46,595 nt of DNA from Acidimicrobiia bacterium (GTDB lineage Bacteria > Actinomycetota > Acidimicrobiia > Spongiisociales > UBA5794): NCBI GenBank assembly GCA_029939995.1, contig JAOZRW010000015.1, positions 1 through 46,595 of the forward strand, in the 5' to 3' direction. The notes under the pieces are model-generated. The model saw nothing but the letters and a program-made list of their open reading frames with translations, was not told the origin of the DNA and searched no databases. Of the stretch, positions 7,976 to 16,596 are shown one piece after another (the first letter of the stretch is position 1; each line of letters starts with the position of its first letter). Position numbers and translations under genes: made by a program.

Positions 7976-9552
7976 CAGCTCCCAAGAGCGTAGAAGAATC
8001 CGTCGCGAGATCCCACATACATGCGGCCGTTCCAGACTGCAGGCGTGGATTCCACACACGCTCCGGAGCCGACCACCGTGTCCCACATCTGCCGTGGGGA
8101 CCGGGGCGTCGACAGATCGTAGGCCCGGAAGCCCGAGTGGTTCGTGAGGCAATCGATGCCGACCACGAGAGTCTCGTCGACGATGACGGGCGAGGACCAG
8201 GCGTTGCCGCCGACGAAGTCCTTCCAGACGATGTCGCCGGTTTCGGTGTCGACGGCGAGCAGATCGCCGGAGTCCGTGGCGACGAAGAGAAGCCCGGCGT
8301 CGACGTAGAGCGCCGGCGTCGCCCACGCGCCGGCGTCCTGGCCCCGGGCCGCGGACAGGTCGACCGACCACATGACCGGGTCGTCGGGATTGTCGGGGTC
8401 GAGCTTGAACAGATCCCCCACCTCTCGGACGCGTCGCGCCGCGGTGTTGTTGATCTTCGCCGTGTCGGCGTGGGAGACGATGTAGAGGTACCCCTCACGG
8501 TCGATGCTGATCGTCGCGTCGGTGTCGTCGCCGTCCCAGAAGTCGAGGAAGATCTCACCGTTGCCGTTCTCGATGTCGGTGAGATCGACGCCGACGACCC
8601 TCCCGGCGGATGTCGTGAAGTAGGCGCGTTGTTCGAACACGGCCGTCGAGTTCTCAACCGAGTGCTGTCTGCCGAAGATCTCCTGGAGCTCTTCGGTCCA
8701 CGCGGGGATCTCGTACACGACCTGGGGATCGACGGTGACCTTCCCGTCCGCGTCGTAGCCGCGGTTGAGTTTGACGGCGAACCACCACGAGTTCTCGCCG
8801 CCCTCGTACATCATGTCGTCGATGATGACGGGGTTCGAGTCCCAGTCGTCGTTCCACATGCCTTCAACCGACTTGGCGTGGAGCGACCACACCTCGTAGG
8901 GCTCGTCCGCGTCGAGTGCGATGATCCGGAACCGGGGATCGCGAGAGCCCGTGTAGAGGAGCGGATAGCCGTCGGGATCGAGGGTGACGGATCCCTTGAT
9001 GATGTCTCCCATGTCGAAGTCGGGCCGTGTGCGCTCACCGGTGTCGGCGTTCACGAAGTGGATGGCTTTGTCGTAGGCGCCGAAGATGACCTCGGTGATC
9101 CCGTCCGGCCGCTCCCACACGACGGGCTGGCCCGTCCATCCGCTTCCGCACCAGACCTTCGGCTCTTTCCCGACCGGAGACTGGCCGCACATCTGTTTGT
9201 CGGGGAATCTCCAGAGCTGTTCCGGTGCGGTGGTCGGCACCGGGCCCGAACCGAAGTAGGTGCGTGTCGGGTTGCCGCGGAACATCGTCAATCCGACGAC
9301 CTCGCCCCACGGTTCGCCGACGCTCTCCGGTGGAACGACGCCCTCGGGCCGTTGCGGGACCGTCGTCGTGGACGAGGGCGCGGTCGTGGTCGCACCGGTC
9401 TCCGGGTCGGAGGTGGAGACTCCGGGGAGCGTGGTGACGGGGGCGAAGGTCGTGCCGGGAGCCCCCGGGTCGGCGGGAACGACGTCGGCACCCGAGACGC
9501 AGGCGGCGGCGAGGACGGCGAGAGCGGTCGCGATCAGGAGAAGTCGTGGCAT
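7975..9552 (-). CDS. PQQ-like beta-propeller lipoprotein
   Basis: A 525-residue exported lipoprotein. The lipobox ends at C18 (VLAAAC), followed by a Thr/Pro/Ser-rich tether to about residue 70. The remainder has repeated outer-strand motifs of PQQ-like propellers, for example AYDKAIHFVNADTGE, VATDSGDLLAVDTETGDIVW and YVGSRDGFFYAL at the C-terminus. No active-site pattern of a quinoprotein dehydrogenase is evident, so a scaffold or binding role is as likely as enzymatic. The start at 9552 is preferred because the signal peptide begins there and a TACACT box lies seven bases upstream; the frame runs further upstream only as an antisense shadow. Confidence 0.88.
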   Translation of the reverse strand: MPRLLLIATALAVLAAACVSGADVVPADPGAPGTTFAPVTTLPGVSTSDPETGATTTAPSSTTTVPQRPEGVVPPESVGEPWGEVVGLTMFRGNPTRTYFGSGPVPTTAPEQLWRFPDKQMCGQSPVGKEPKVWCGSGWTGQPVVWERPDGITEVIFGAYDKAIHFVNADTGERTRPDFDMGDIIKGSVTLDPDGYPLLYTGSRDPRFRIIALDADEPYEVWSLHAKSVEGMWNDDWDSNPVIIDDMMYEGGENSWWFAVKLNRGYDADGKVTVDPQVVYEIPAWTEELQEIFGRQHSVENSTAVFEQRAYFTTSAGRVVGVDLTDIENGNGEIFLDFWDGDDTDATISIDREGYLYIVSHADTAKINNTAARRVREVGDLFKLDPDNPDDPVMWSVDLSAARGQDAGAWATPALYVDAGLLFVATDSGDLLAVDTETGDIVWKDFVGGNAWSSPVIVDETLVVGIDCLTNHSGFRAYDLSTPRSPRQMWDTVVGSGACVESTPAVWNGRMYVGSRDGFFYALGS

Positions 9553-9559
9553 CGCCGCG

Positions 9560-9565
9560 AGTGTA
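9560..9565 (-). promoter_or_regulatory. -10 box for the PQQ-propeller operon, leaderless type
   Basis: TACACT seven bases before the ATG at 9552. It lies back to back with the TATGCT box of the divergent YihY gene. Confidence 0.5.
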
Positions 9566-9601
9566 GGGAACGCCTGGTTTTCTGAAGCACGGTTCGGACC
9601 G

Positions 9602-9607
9602 TATGCT
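9602..9607 (+). promoter_or_regulatory. -10 box for the YihY-ABC operon, leaderless type
   Basis: TATGCT six bases before the ATG at 9614. This is among the best matches to the TAnnnT consensus in the window. Confidence 0.55.
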
Positions 9608-9613
9608 CGATGG

Positions 9614-10444
9614 ATGCCTTCGCTGCCGCCACGCCTCGAGCCGATCATGATCGAGGCTCGTCGGGTGTCAAAGGCGGATCCTTTCCTGATGTCCGGCGCG
9701 ATCGCGTACAACGTGTTCTTCGCCCTCGTCCCTCTTGCGTTCGCCGCCGTCGCCGGGCTTTCGATGCTCGCCGCCGGAACCGACGTGCTCGCCTGGCTCG
9801 AAGGGCTCGTCGCCGAGGGTCTTCCCAGCGAGATCGCCGACTTCGTCTCCGGATCGGTCAGCGATTCGCTCGAAGCGCTGACCGGTATGGGGACGGTCGT
9901 CGTGGTCCTGTCGCTGCTGGTGGCGCTCTGGTCCGGCTCCCGAGCGGTGTACGCCGTCCAGAAGTCGCTCCGGCTCATCGAGGGCGTCGAAAAGCGTCGC
10001 GCATACTGGCAGGCGCGGGGGCTCGGGATTCTCTTCACGCTGGGCGCGGGAGTGGCCCTCGTCGTCGCGTACGTCGTTCTGCTGTTCGGCGGGTGGGTGG
10101 TCGAGGTCCTCGACCGCGCCGGCCTCGAAGTTGCGCCGGTGACCACCATCTCCGGGTTCGTGATCGCGATCTGGGCGGCCGGTGTCCTGTTCGCTATCTA
10201 CCGTTGGGGGATCTCCGTTCCCGTCCCCCGGCCGCTCGTCTCGGCGGTCACGGTGACCGCCGCGCTGGTATTCGTCACGTGGCTGGGCGCGATCCTCGTC
10301 CCGACACTCGGCGGAGGAACCGTGGCGGCGTTGGGTACGGTCGGGGTCATCCTCGTCTGGTCCTACGTCGTCGGATTCGTGGTGATCGTGACTCCGACGG
10401 CCGTCGCGACGGTCGAGATGATCATCCGGGGGTCGCGTTCTTGA
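9614..10444 (+). CDS. YihY/BrkB family inner-membrane protein
   Basis: A 276-residue polytopic membrane protein with about six hydrophobic segments. It has the family pattern: an AIAYNVFFALVPLAF first helix, the LWSGSRAVYAVQKSL loop and the YRWGIS/VPRPL segment before the last helices. Members were once called ribonuclease BN, an assignment now withdrawn; their transport substrate is unsettled. The ATG at 9614 is chosen by its -10 box. It is the first gene of a tightly packed operon and its stop overlaps the TTG start of the first ABC subunit. Confidence 0.88.
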   Translation: MPSLPPRLEPIMIEARRVSKADPFLMSGAIAYNVFFALVPLAFAAVAGLSMLAAGTDVLAWLEGLVAEGLPSEIADFVSGSVSDSLEALTGMGTVVVVLSLLVALWSGSRAVYAVQKSLRLIEGVEKRRAYWQARGLGILFTLGAGVALVVAYVVLLFGGWVVEVLDRAGLEVAPVTTISGFVIAIWAAGVLFAIYRWGISVPVPRPLVSAVTVTAALVFVTWLGAILVPTLGGGTVAALGTVGVILVWSYVVGFVVIVTPTAVATVEMIIRGSRS

Positions 10445-12207
10445 GCCGGGACGGCACGACGGTCGACACGCGCCCGGGATTGTGGCTGCTCGTCCGCACA
10501 CTTCGCTCCTACCCCCGCGATGCCACCATCGCGATCGCAGGCGCTCTGGTGTGGATGGGCGCCGTCGTAGCGTTGCCGTACGTCACCAAGACGATCATCG
10601 ACCAGTCGATCGTGGGTGGCCGTCGCGAGGTGATGGCTCCACTCATCGCCTTGCTGATCGGCATCGGGTTCGTGCAGGCGGTCGCCATGGGCGTCCGGCG
10701 ATACTTCGGGTTCCGACTCTCGTACCGGGCCGAGGCCGATCTGCGCGATCGGATGTTCGGACACATCCAGCGTCTCGCGTTCTCGTTCCACGATGTGACG
10801 CCCACCGGCCAGTTGATGGCGCGATCGTCGTCGGACCTCTCCCAGATCCGTTTGATCCTGATGATGCTGCCCATCGTGATCGCGAACATCGCCATGTTCT
10901 TCACCGTGATCATGGTTCTCATCCTGATCGATCCGGTCCTCGGATTGGTCGCGTCGCTCACCGCACCGGCCCTCGTGCTGAACGCCAACACGCTGGCCCG
11001 CCGCATCATCCGGCTGTCGTTCAGCGTGCAGCAGAAGCTCGCGGATCTCGCCGAGGTCGTGGAGGAGAGCGTTGCCGGGATCGAGATCGTCAAAGCGTAC
11101 GGGCAGGAACGCCGGGAAGAGCAGCGATTGAACGAAGCGGCACTTGCGATATACGAGGACACGATCCAGATCGCCCGCTACCGATCCCGGTTCGCTCCGC
11201 TGTTCGAACTGATCCCCTCCTTCGGCACCGTCGCCGTGCTGTGGGTCGGAGGGATCCGGGTCATCGACGGAGCGTTGTCACCGGGGGAGTTCGTCGCGTT
11301 CACCCAGTACCTCGCCGTCCTCGTCCTGCCGCTCATGATCACCGGATGGTTCTTCGCCAACCTTCCGCGAGCGACGGCGTCGGCGTCGCGCATCGAGAGG
11401 CTGCTCTCCACCGATCCGGTCATCGAGGACCCGCCGGAACCGGTTCCGCTCCCCGCCGGGCCCGGGGAGATCCGATTCGAAGGCGTGCGATTCTCCTACC
11501 CCGAGGGTGGTCCGGTTCTCGAAGGCGTCGATCTCCTGATCCCCGGAGGGTCGGCGGTGGCGCTCGTCGGGGCGACCGGTTCGGGCAAGACGACGATCGC
11601 CAATCTCGTGCCGCGCTTCTACGACGTGGATGAAGGCTCTGTGATGCTCGACGGCGTCGACGTCCGGGATCTACGCCTCGACGATCTCCGCTCCGAGGTG
11701 GCGTTCGTGTTCCAGGAGACGTTCCTGTTCTCCTCCACGATCGGTGAGAACATCCTCGTCGGAGACCCCGAAGCCGACGATCTCCGTGTGCGCGCCGCCG
11801 CCCGACTCGCCCAGGCCCACGAGTTCATCTGCTCCATGCCGGACGGCTACGACACCGTCGTCGGGGAGCGAGGGGCGACGCTCTCGGGCGGCCAGCGACA
11901 GCGGATCGCGCTCGCGCGCAGCGTGCTGCGCGATCCGCGGATCCTCATCCTGGACGATGCCACGTCGTCCGTCGATGCCGTGATCGAGTCCGAGATCCAG
12001 GAAGCCCTGCGACGCGTCATGGCCGGCAGGACGACGCTGATCATCGCCCACAGGACCTCCACGCTGGCGCTCGCCGATCTCGTCGTGTTCGTCGAAGCCG
12101 GAAGGATCGCCGGCGTGGGGACCCACGAGGAACTGCTGTCGACCGTGCCGCGGTACGGGGAGGTCCTTGCACAGGACGAGGACCACGCGACGGGCGGTGC
12201 CCCATGA
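10441..12207 (+). CDS. ABC exporter half-transporter, degenerate-site subunit
   Basis: A 588-residue type IV ABC exporter half: six-helix membrane domain to about residue 320, then the nucleotide-binding domain. Walker A is GATGSGKTT near residue 377 and the signature is a canonical LSGGQ. Walker B reads [12 protein letters not shown], so the catalytic Glu is Asp. That is the hallmark of the TM287-like subunit of heterodimeric exporters with one non-hydrolysing site. The start is TTG at 10441, overlapping the previous stop as TTGA; longer frames are shadows. It pairs with the next gene. Confidence 0.9.
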   Translation: MSRDGTTVDTRPGLWLLVRTLRSYPRDATIAIAGALVWMGAVVALPYVTKTIIDQSIVGGRREVMAPLIALLIGIGFVQAVAMGVRRYFGFRLSYRAEADLRDRMFGHIQRLAFSFHDVTPTGQLMARSSSDLSQIRLILMMLPIVIANIAMFFTVIMVLILIDPVLGLVASLTAPALVLNANTLARRIIRLSFSVQQKLADLAEVVEESVAGIEIVKAYGQERREEQRLNEAALAIYEDTIQIARYRSRFAPLFELIPSFGTVAVLWVGGIRVIDGALSPGEFVAFTQYLAVLVLPLMITGWFFANLPRATASASRIERLLSTDPVIEDPPEPVPLPAGPGEIRFEGVRFSYPEGGPVLEGVDLLIPGGSAVALVGATGSGKTTIANLVPRFYDVDEGSVMLDGVDVRDLRLDDLRSEVAFVFQETFLFSSTIGENILVGDPEADDLRVRAAARLAQAHEFICSMPDGYDTVVGERGATLSGGQRQRIALARSVLRDPRILILDDATSSVDAVIESEIQEALRRVMAGRTTLIIAHRTSTLALADLVVFVEAGRIAGVGTHEELLSTVPRYGEVLAQDEDHATGGAP

Positions 12208-13979
12208 GATACATGCAGCACGCCGGCGACTACGTCGTCGAAGACCGCCGTCGGCTGCTCACCCGGGCAGCCCGTCTGGGTCGGAACCTGCGCTTTCCGG
12301 CGATCGGCGCCCTGGCGGCCGCCGTGGTCGGAACCGCAGCGAGGCTCGCCGGCCCGCTCACCGTTCGCGCCGGCATCGACGACGGAATCGCGCAAGGGGA
12401 CAAGGCGATGGTCACGCGTGCCGCGCTCGTGTTCATCGTCCTTCTCCTGATCCAGTACGTCTTCGTCGTGATCTCGAGGTACGGGATCGCATGGGTCGGG
12501 GAGCAGTACCTGCTGAAACTGCGCGGCATCGTGTTCAAGCATCTCATCCGATCGGACACGGCGTTCTTCTCGCGATCGAAGAGCGGCGTGCTCGTCAGCA
12601 GGATGACGTCGGACATCGAGTCGCTCCAGGAATTCGCAGGCGACGGTGCCGTCATGGCCCTCTCGAACACGCTGACGGTCATCGGGGTTGCAGTCGCGAT
12701 GGTGCTCGTCGACGTGCCGATGGCGCTGGCCACGTTCGCCGTCGTCGCCGTCCTCATCGCCGTGTCCGTCGTCTTCCAACGCCAGGCGGCCAAGGCGTAC
12801 GAGCAGGTCCGGGAACGCATCGGCCGGGTGCTCGCCGGGCTTCAGGAGGGGATAGCCGGGGTTCGCGTCGTGCAGGCGTTCACCCAGGAGCAGGTGCAGG
12901 CGGCGTCGTTCGGGAGGGTCAACGAAGCCCACTACCGGGCGAACATGGGCGCGGCGAGCGCGATCTCCTGGTACTTCCCGACGGTCGGCTTCCTCCGTGT
13001 CGTCGCCCTCGCCGCCGTGCTGGCCATCGGCGGCACACGTGTGATGAGCGGATCGCTGACGTTCGGAACTCTCGTCGTGTTCCTGCTGTACCTCGATTGG
13101 TTCTTCCAGCCGATCGTGAACCTCGCCAACGTGTACAACCTCCTCCAGGCTGCGATCGCCGCTCTCGGGAAGCTCTTCGGACTGCTCGACGTCGAGGCCG
13201 AGATCTCCGAGCGCCCCGGAGCGTACGATCTCGCGACGCCGGTCACGGGAGCCGTGACGCTCGAGGACGTGACGTTCGGCTACGACGACGCGGTGACGGT
13301 CCTTCACAACGTCTCCTTGGAGATCCCTCCCGGGCAACGGCTCGCGGTGGTGGGGGAGACCGGCGCCGGCAAGTCGACGATCGCCAAGCTCGTGCTGCGC
13401 TTCTACGACCCGCAGCAGGGCGTCGTCGCGATCGACGGTGCCGATCTCCGCGACCTCACGATCGACTCGCGGACGGACGCCGTCGCCCTCATCCCCCAGG
13501 ACGGGTTCCTCTTCAACGGCACGTTGATGGACAATCTCACGTACGGCGCGCCGGAAGCCACGGTGGACGACGTCTGGGACGTGTTGCGGGCGATGGGCAT
13601 CGATCAGTGGATCCGCGGCCTCCCCGACGGCCTCGATACGGAGGTGCGGGAGCGCGGCAGCCGGTTCTCGTCGGGGGAGCGGCAGCTGATCGCCCTCGGC
13701 CGGGCGTTCCTCAGCGACCCGGCGATCATCGTGCTCGACGAAGCGACGTCGAACCTCGATCCGGAGACCGAGGTGGAAGTGGAAGGAGCGCTGCGGGTGC
13801 TGCTCGCCGGGCGTACGGCGGTCGTGATCGCCCACCGGCTCCGATCGGCCGAGCGCGCCGACCGGGTGATCATGATCGACGACGGGCGCATCATCGCCGA
13901 CGGGCGCCACAGCGAACTCGTCGAGACCAGCCCCGAGTACCGTCGACTCGTGGAAGTGTGGGAGAGAGGGATCGCATGA
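12204..13979 (+). CDS. ABC exporter half-transporter, catalytic-Glu subunit
   Basis: A 591-residue partner of the preceding subunit, starting at ATG in an ATGA overlap. After the six-helix domain, Walker A is GETGAGKST near residue 383 and Walker B is IIVLDEATSNLD with the catalytic Glu intact. The signature is altered to SSGER, like the TM288-type partner. The working ATP site would therefore combine this Walker A/B with the LSGGQ of the other subunit. The family exports lipids, drugs or peptides; the cargo is unknown. The next gene overlaps it, hinting that the aminotransferase product or its pathway may be exported. Confidence 0.92.
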   Translation: MRYMQHAGDYVVEDRRRLLTRAARLGRNLRFPAIGALAAAVVGTAARLAGPLTVRAGIDDGIAQGDKAMVTRAALVFIVLLLIQYVFVVISRYGIAWVGEQYLLKLRGIVFKHLIRSDTAFFSRSKSGVLVSRMTSDIESLQEFAGDGAVMALSNTLTVIGVAVAMVLVDVPMALATFAVVAVLIAVSVVFQRQAAKAYEQVRERIGRVLAGLQEGIAGVRVVQAFTQEQVQAASFGRVNEAHYRANMGAASAISWYFPTVGFLRVVALAAVLAIGGTRVMSGSLTFGTLVVFLLYLDWFFQPIVNLANVYNLLQAAIAALGKLFGLLDVEAEISERPGAYDLATPVTGAVTLEDVTFGYDDAVTVLHNVSLEIPPGQRLAVVGETGAGKSTIAKLVLRFYDPQQGVVAIDGADLRDLTIDSRTDAVALIPQDGFLFNGTLMDNLTYGAPEATVDDVWDVLRAMGIDQWIRGLPDGLDTEVRERGSRFSSGERQLIALGRAFLSDPAIIVLDEATSNLDPETEVEVEGALRVLLAGRTAVVIAHRLRSAERADRVIMIDDGRIIADGRHSELVETSPEYRRLVEVWERGIA

Positions 13980-15100
13980 ACGACGAATACCTGGCCGAGT
14001 TCGAAGAAGAGAATGGGTACCTGAACTTCGCGTCGGTGGGGCCCGCGTCGAGATCCGCACGGCGTGCGGCCTGCGAGCTTCACGACGAGATCGCGCGAGG
14101 CGGCGGCTCGGCGGTCGGGATCCTCGTGCCGGCGTACGAGGAGGCCCGGGCGGTGATCGCCCGCGGGCTCGGCGTCGAAGACGGTTTCGCCACATCGGTG
14201 CCGACGACGAGCTCCGGCATCATGCAGATCGCCTTCGGGCTCGTCGGATCGGGTGGCAACGTCGTCGTTCCCGCACACGAGTTCCCCGCGAACCGTTACC
14301 CGTGGCTTCGCGCGGAGGCCGTTGGGGGACCGCAGGTGCGCGTCGTCGAAGTTCCTGATAGGCGTGTGACCCCGGCGGCGCTCGCAGATGCCATCGACGC
14401 AGACACGCGTCTCGTTGCCGTCAGCCTCGTCGACTACATGACGGGGTTCCGGGCCGACGTCGATGCAATCGCCGACGCAGCCGGTGACGCCCTGGTGCTC
14501 GTCGACGGGATCCAGGGCCTCGGCGCGGTCGCGACGGGTCTCGGGAGGGCCGACGTGTTCGTGGCCGGAGGCCAGAAGTGGCTGCGGGCCGGCTTCTCCA
14601 CGGGCGTGATGGGAGTGTCGGCCCGGGCGTTGGAACGGCTGGCTCCCACACTGACGGGCTGGTGGAGCGTCGAGCACAAGGACGGCTTCGAGATCCCGCC
14701 GCCTCACCGCCCCCTGGCGACGGCGGACCGGTTCCTCGAAGGTTCGCCGAATCTTCCGGGAGCCGTCGCGGCGGCGGCTGCGCTCACGGTGGTCGAAACC
14801 GGAGGGATCGCGGCGGTCGAAGCTGCGGTTCTCGAACGATCCGGAGCCGTGCTGGAGATCGCCCGTTCGGTCGGTGCGGACGTGATCGCCCCGTGGGCTT
14901 CGGACCGGGAGCGTGCCGGCATCGTCACGTTCCGGATCCCGGGCGTGGATGCCGTCTCAGCCGTTGCCGGCCTGGCGGACTCCGGCTTCGTCGTTTCCGA
15001 GCGGAACGGGTGGATCCGGGTGTCGCCGCATGCGACGACGCCGCTGGACGTCATCGATGCGTTCGGGGATGCGCTGCGAGATCAGGTGCGGAACGCCTGA
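13976..15100 (+). CDS. Class V (fold-type I) PLP-dependent aminotransferase
   Basis: A 374-residue PLP enzyme. The Schiff-base lysine is K201 (GGQKWLRAG), and the PLP-nitrogen Asp is in LVDGIQGLGA. It resembles the isopenicillin-N-epimerase/cysteine-desulfurase-like group. The C-terminal region where SufS enzymes have RAGxxC reads ERNGWIRVSPHATT, without a cysteine, so a desulfurase role is unlikely. The ATG at 13976 overlaps the ABC gene stop (ATGA). It is the last gene of the YihY-ABC-ABC operon. Its 3' end overlaps the convergent methyltransferase gene by 19 bp. Substrate unknown. Confidence 0.85.
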   Translation: MNDEYLAEFEEENGYLNFASVGPASRSARRAACELHDEIARGGGSAVGILVPAYEEARAVIARGLGVEDGFATSVPTTSSGIMQIAFGLVGSGGNVVVPAHEFPANRYPWLRAEAVGGPQVRVVEVPDRRVTPAALADAIDADTRLVAVSLVDYMTGFRADVDAIADAAGDALVLVDGIQGLGAVATGLGRADVFVAGGQKWLRAGFSTGVMGVSARALERLAPTLTGWWSVEHKDGFEIPPPHRPLATADRFLEGSPNLPGAVAAAAALTVVETGGIAAVEAAVLERSGAVLEIARSVGADVIAPWASDRERAGIVTFRIPGVDAVSAVAGLADSGFVVSERNGWIRVSPHATTPLDVIDAFGDALRDQVRNA

Positions 15101-15678
15101 CCGGCGACGACGAACCCGCCACCCGACCGCCACAGATCGTCGATCTCCCACTCGGTGGCCTCGAGGATCTCGACGGTGGGCTGATTGAGCCTGCATCCCC
15201 CCGCCACCCGTCCCCACAGTGGATTGATCCGGTCCTGCCACCGGGCGGTCCGATCGTGCTGGGACCGGACGTGCTCGAGGAATCGGAGGACGCCTCCGGG
15301 ACGGACGACCCGGTGGACCTCGTCGAGCGCGCGTATCGGATCGGGGATCGTGCAGAGAGCGAACGCGATGATCGCCGCATCGAACGCGGCATCGACGAAC
15401 GGCAGGTTCTCAGCGTCCCCCTGGTACAGATGCAGCGGTACGGATGATTCCTTCGCACGGCCGACGAGCCTGGCGAGCATGTGCCGGTCGGGCTCCACGG
15501 CGTGAACTTCGTCGGCGGTCGGGGGATACAGCGGCACGTTGAGGCCTGTGCCGGCGGCTATCTCGAGGACCTTCCCGGTCACTCCTTCCATCATCCTCCG
15601 GCGCTGGTCGCGGACTCCCGCCCGCTCGGTGGGAGCGAGCACCGTGTCGTAGATCCGGGCGAGGAACGGATGATTCAC
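15082..15678 (-). CDS. Class I SAM-dependent methyltransferase
   Basis: A 198-residue SAM methyltransferase. Motif I is VLEIAAGTGLN (37-47); the acidic end of strand 2 is HAVEPD, the QGDAENLPF block follows, and the LRPGGxLRFLEHVRS pattern marks strand 5. The N-terminus MNHPFLARIYD and downstream ERAGV..QRRRM match a common family arrangement, so I chose GTG at 15678, which also has AGGTGG eight bases upstream. It follows the LLM oxidoreductase by 53 bp and is probably cotranscribed. Acceptor unknown. Confidence 0.85.
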   Translation of the reverse strand: MNHPFLARIYDTVLAPTERAGVRDQRRRMMEGVTGKVLEIAAGTGLNVPLYPPTADEVHAVEPDRHMLARLVGRAKESSVPLHLYQGDAENLPFVDAAFDAAIIAFALCTIPDPIRALDEVHRVVRPGGVLRFLEHVRSQHDRTARWQDRINPLWGRVAGGCRLNQPTVEILEATEWEIDDLWRSGGGFVVAGQAFRT

Positions 15679-15731
15679 CGGATCGACCACCTGCACCCGT
15701 CGGATCGCAGCGACCCGGGCCTCTTCACGAT

Positions 15732-16520
15732 CTACGCCCCGTTCACCGCATCCCGCCAGGCGAGCCAGGGCTTCACCGGTTCGAGATCGAGATCGGGCCC
15801 GGTTACACCGAGCGTGAATTCGGTCACTCCGAGGGCCCGGAAGTCGTTCGCCTCGTCGATCTGGGCGGGCTTCACGCCGATCGACCGGTCGATAGTCGAC
15901 GCGTCGCGCCCGACCTTCGCTCCCCACTCGTCGAGGATGGCGCTCTTACGCGAGATCGTCTCGAGATCGCCGAACGTGTGCCACACGTCGGCATGCTCGG
16001 CGACGATCCGCAGCGTCACCTTCTCGCCGCCACCTCCGATCAGGATCGGAATGTGGCGGGTCGGCGGCGGATCGAGTTTCGCCATGCGACTCACGATGCG
16101 CGGCATCGCCGAATCGAGATCGGCGAGACGGCTTCGCGCGGTGCCGAAGTCGTAGCCGTACTCGACGTAGTCCTTCTCGAACCATCCGGATCCGATACCG
16201 AGGATCAGACGGCCGCTCGAGATGTGATCGACCGTGCGGGCCATGTCGGCGAGCAACTCGGGGTTCCGGTACGAGTTGCACGTGACGAGGGCGCCGAACT
16301 GGATCCGGTCGGTCTGCTCCGCCCAGGCTCCGAGCATCGTCCAGCACTCGAAGTGCTTCCCGGCGTTGGGATCCGGGTCCCCGCCGTACAGCGGGAAGAA
16401 GTGGTCCCAGTTGTACACGACGTCGATGCCCATGTCCTCAGCATTCATGACGGCGGTACGGATGTCGGCGTAGTCGGTGTGCTGCGGATGGACTTGGACG
16501 GCGATCCTGACCGGCTTCAT
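15732..16520 (-). CDS. LLM-class (luciferase-like) F420-dependent oxidoreductase
   Basis: A 262-residue TIM-barrel oxidoreductase of the luciferase-like monooxygenase superfamily. Recognisable segments are YNWDHFFPLYGG, ILGIGSGWFEKDYVEYG and IPILIGGGGEKVTLRIVAEHAD, the cofactor and phosphate-binding loops of actinobacterial F420 enzymes. The ATG at 16520 has GGGAGG five bases upstream and a TACGAT -10 box at 16548-16553, so it has a normal leader. It is divergent from the Eis-like gene. Substrate unknown. F420 rather than FMN use is family inference. Confidence 0.87.
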   Translation of the reverse strand: MKPVRIAVQVHPQHTDYADIRTAVMNAEDMGIDVVYNWDHFFPLYGGDPDPNAGKHFECWTMLGAWAEQTDRIQFGALVTCNSYRNPELLADMARTVDHISSGRLILGIGSGWFEKDYVEYGYDFGTARSRLADLDSAMPRIVSRMAKLDPPPTRHIPILIGGGGEKVTLRIVAEHADVWHTFGDLETISRKSAILDEWGAKVGRDASTIDRSIGVKPAQIDEANDFRALGVTEFTLGVTGPDLDLEPVKPWLAWRDAVNGA

Positions 16521-16547
16521 CACTACCTCCCGGAACGTGTGACGCCG

Positions 16548-16553
16548 ATCGTA
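16548..16553 (-). promoter_or_regulatory. -10 box for the LLM oxidoreductase-methyltransferase unit, leadered type
   Basis: TACGAT lies 27 bases before the ATG, with the GGGAGG Shine-Dalgarno at 16526-16531 between them. It contrasts with the leaderless box of the divergent gene. Confidence 0.45.
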
Positions 16554-16582
16554 TCGCCTCCCGGGACGCTGCAGAGCGCCGG

Positions 16583-16588
16583 TAAGCT
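16583..16588 (+). promoter_or_regulatory. -10 box for the Eis-like gene, leaderless type
   Basis: TAAGCT eight bases before the ATG at 16597, with no Shine-Dalgarno. Confidence 0.5.
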
Positions 16589-16596
16589 CCCGGGCC

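Noticed and set aside
9553-10149. N-terminal extension of the PQQ-propeller gene
   Set aside because: The extension runs antisense through the YihY gene; the signal peptide and -10 box fix the start at 9552.
11847-14195. Long minus-strand frame of 782 codons opposite the ABC subunits
   Set aside because: Rich in Arg, His and Asp as expected from mirrored codons; the plus-strand ABC motifs are unambiguous.
13976-15100. Reading the class V PLP enzyme as a second cysteine desulfurase
   Set aside because: The catalytic Cys loop of SufS/CsdB enzymes is missing; a true SufS is at 40628-41860.
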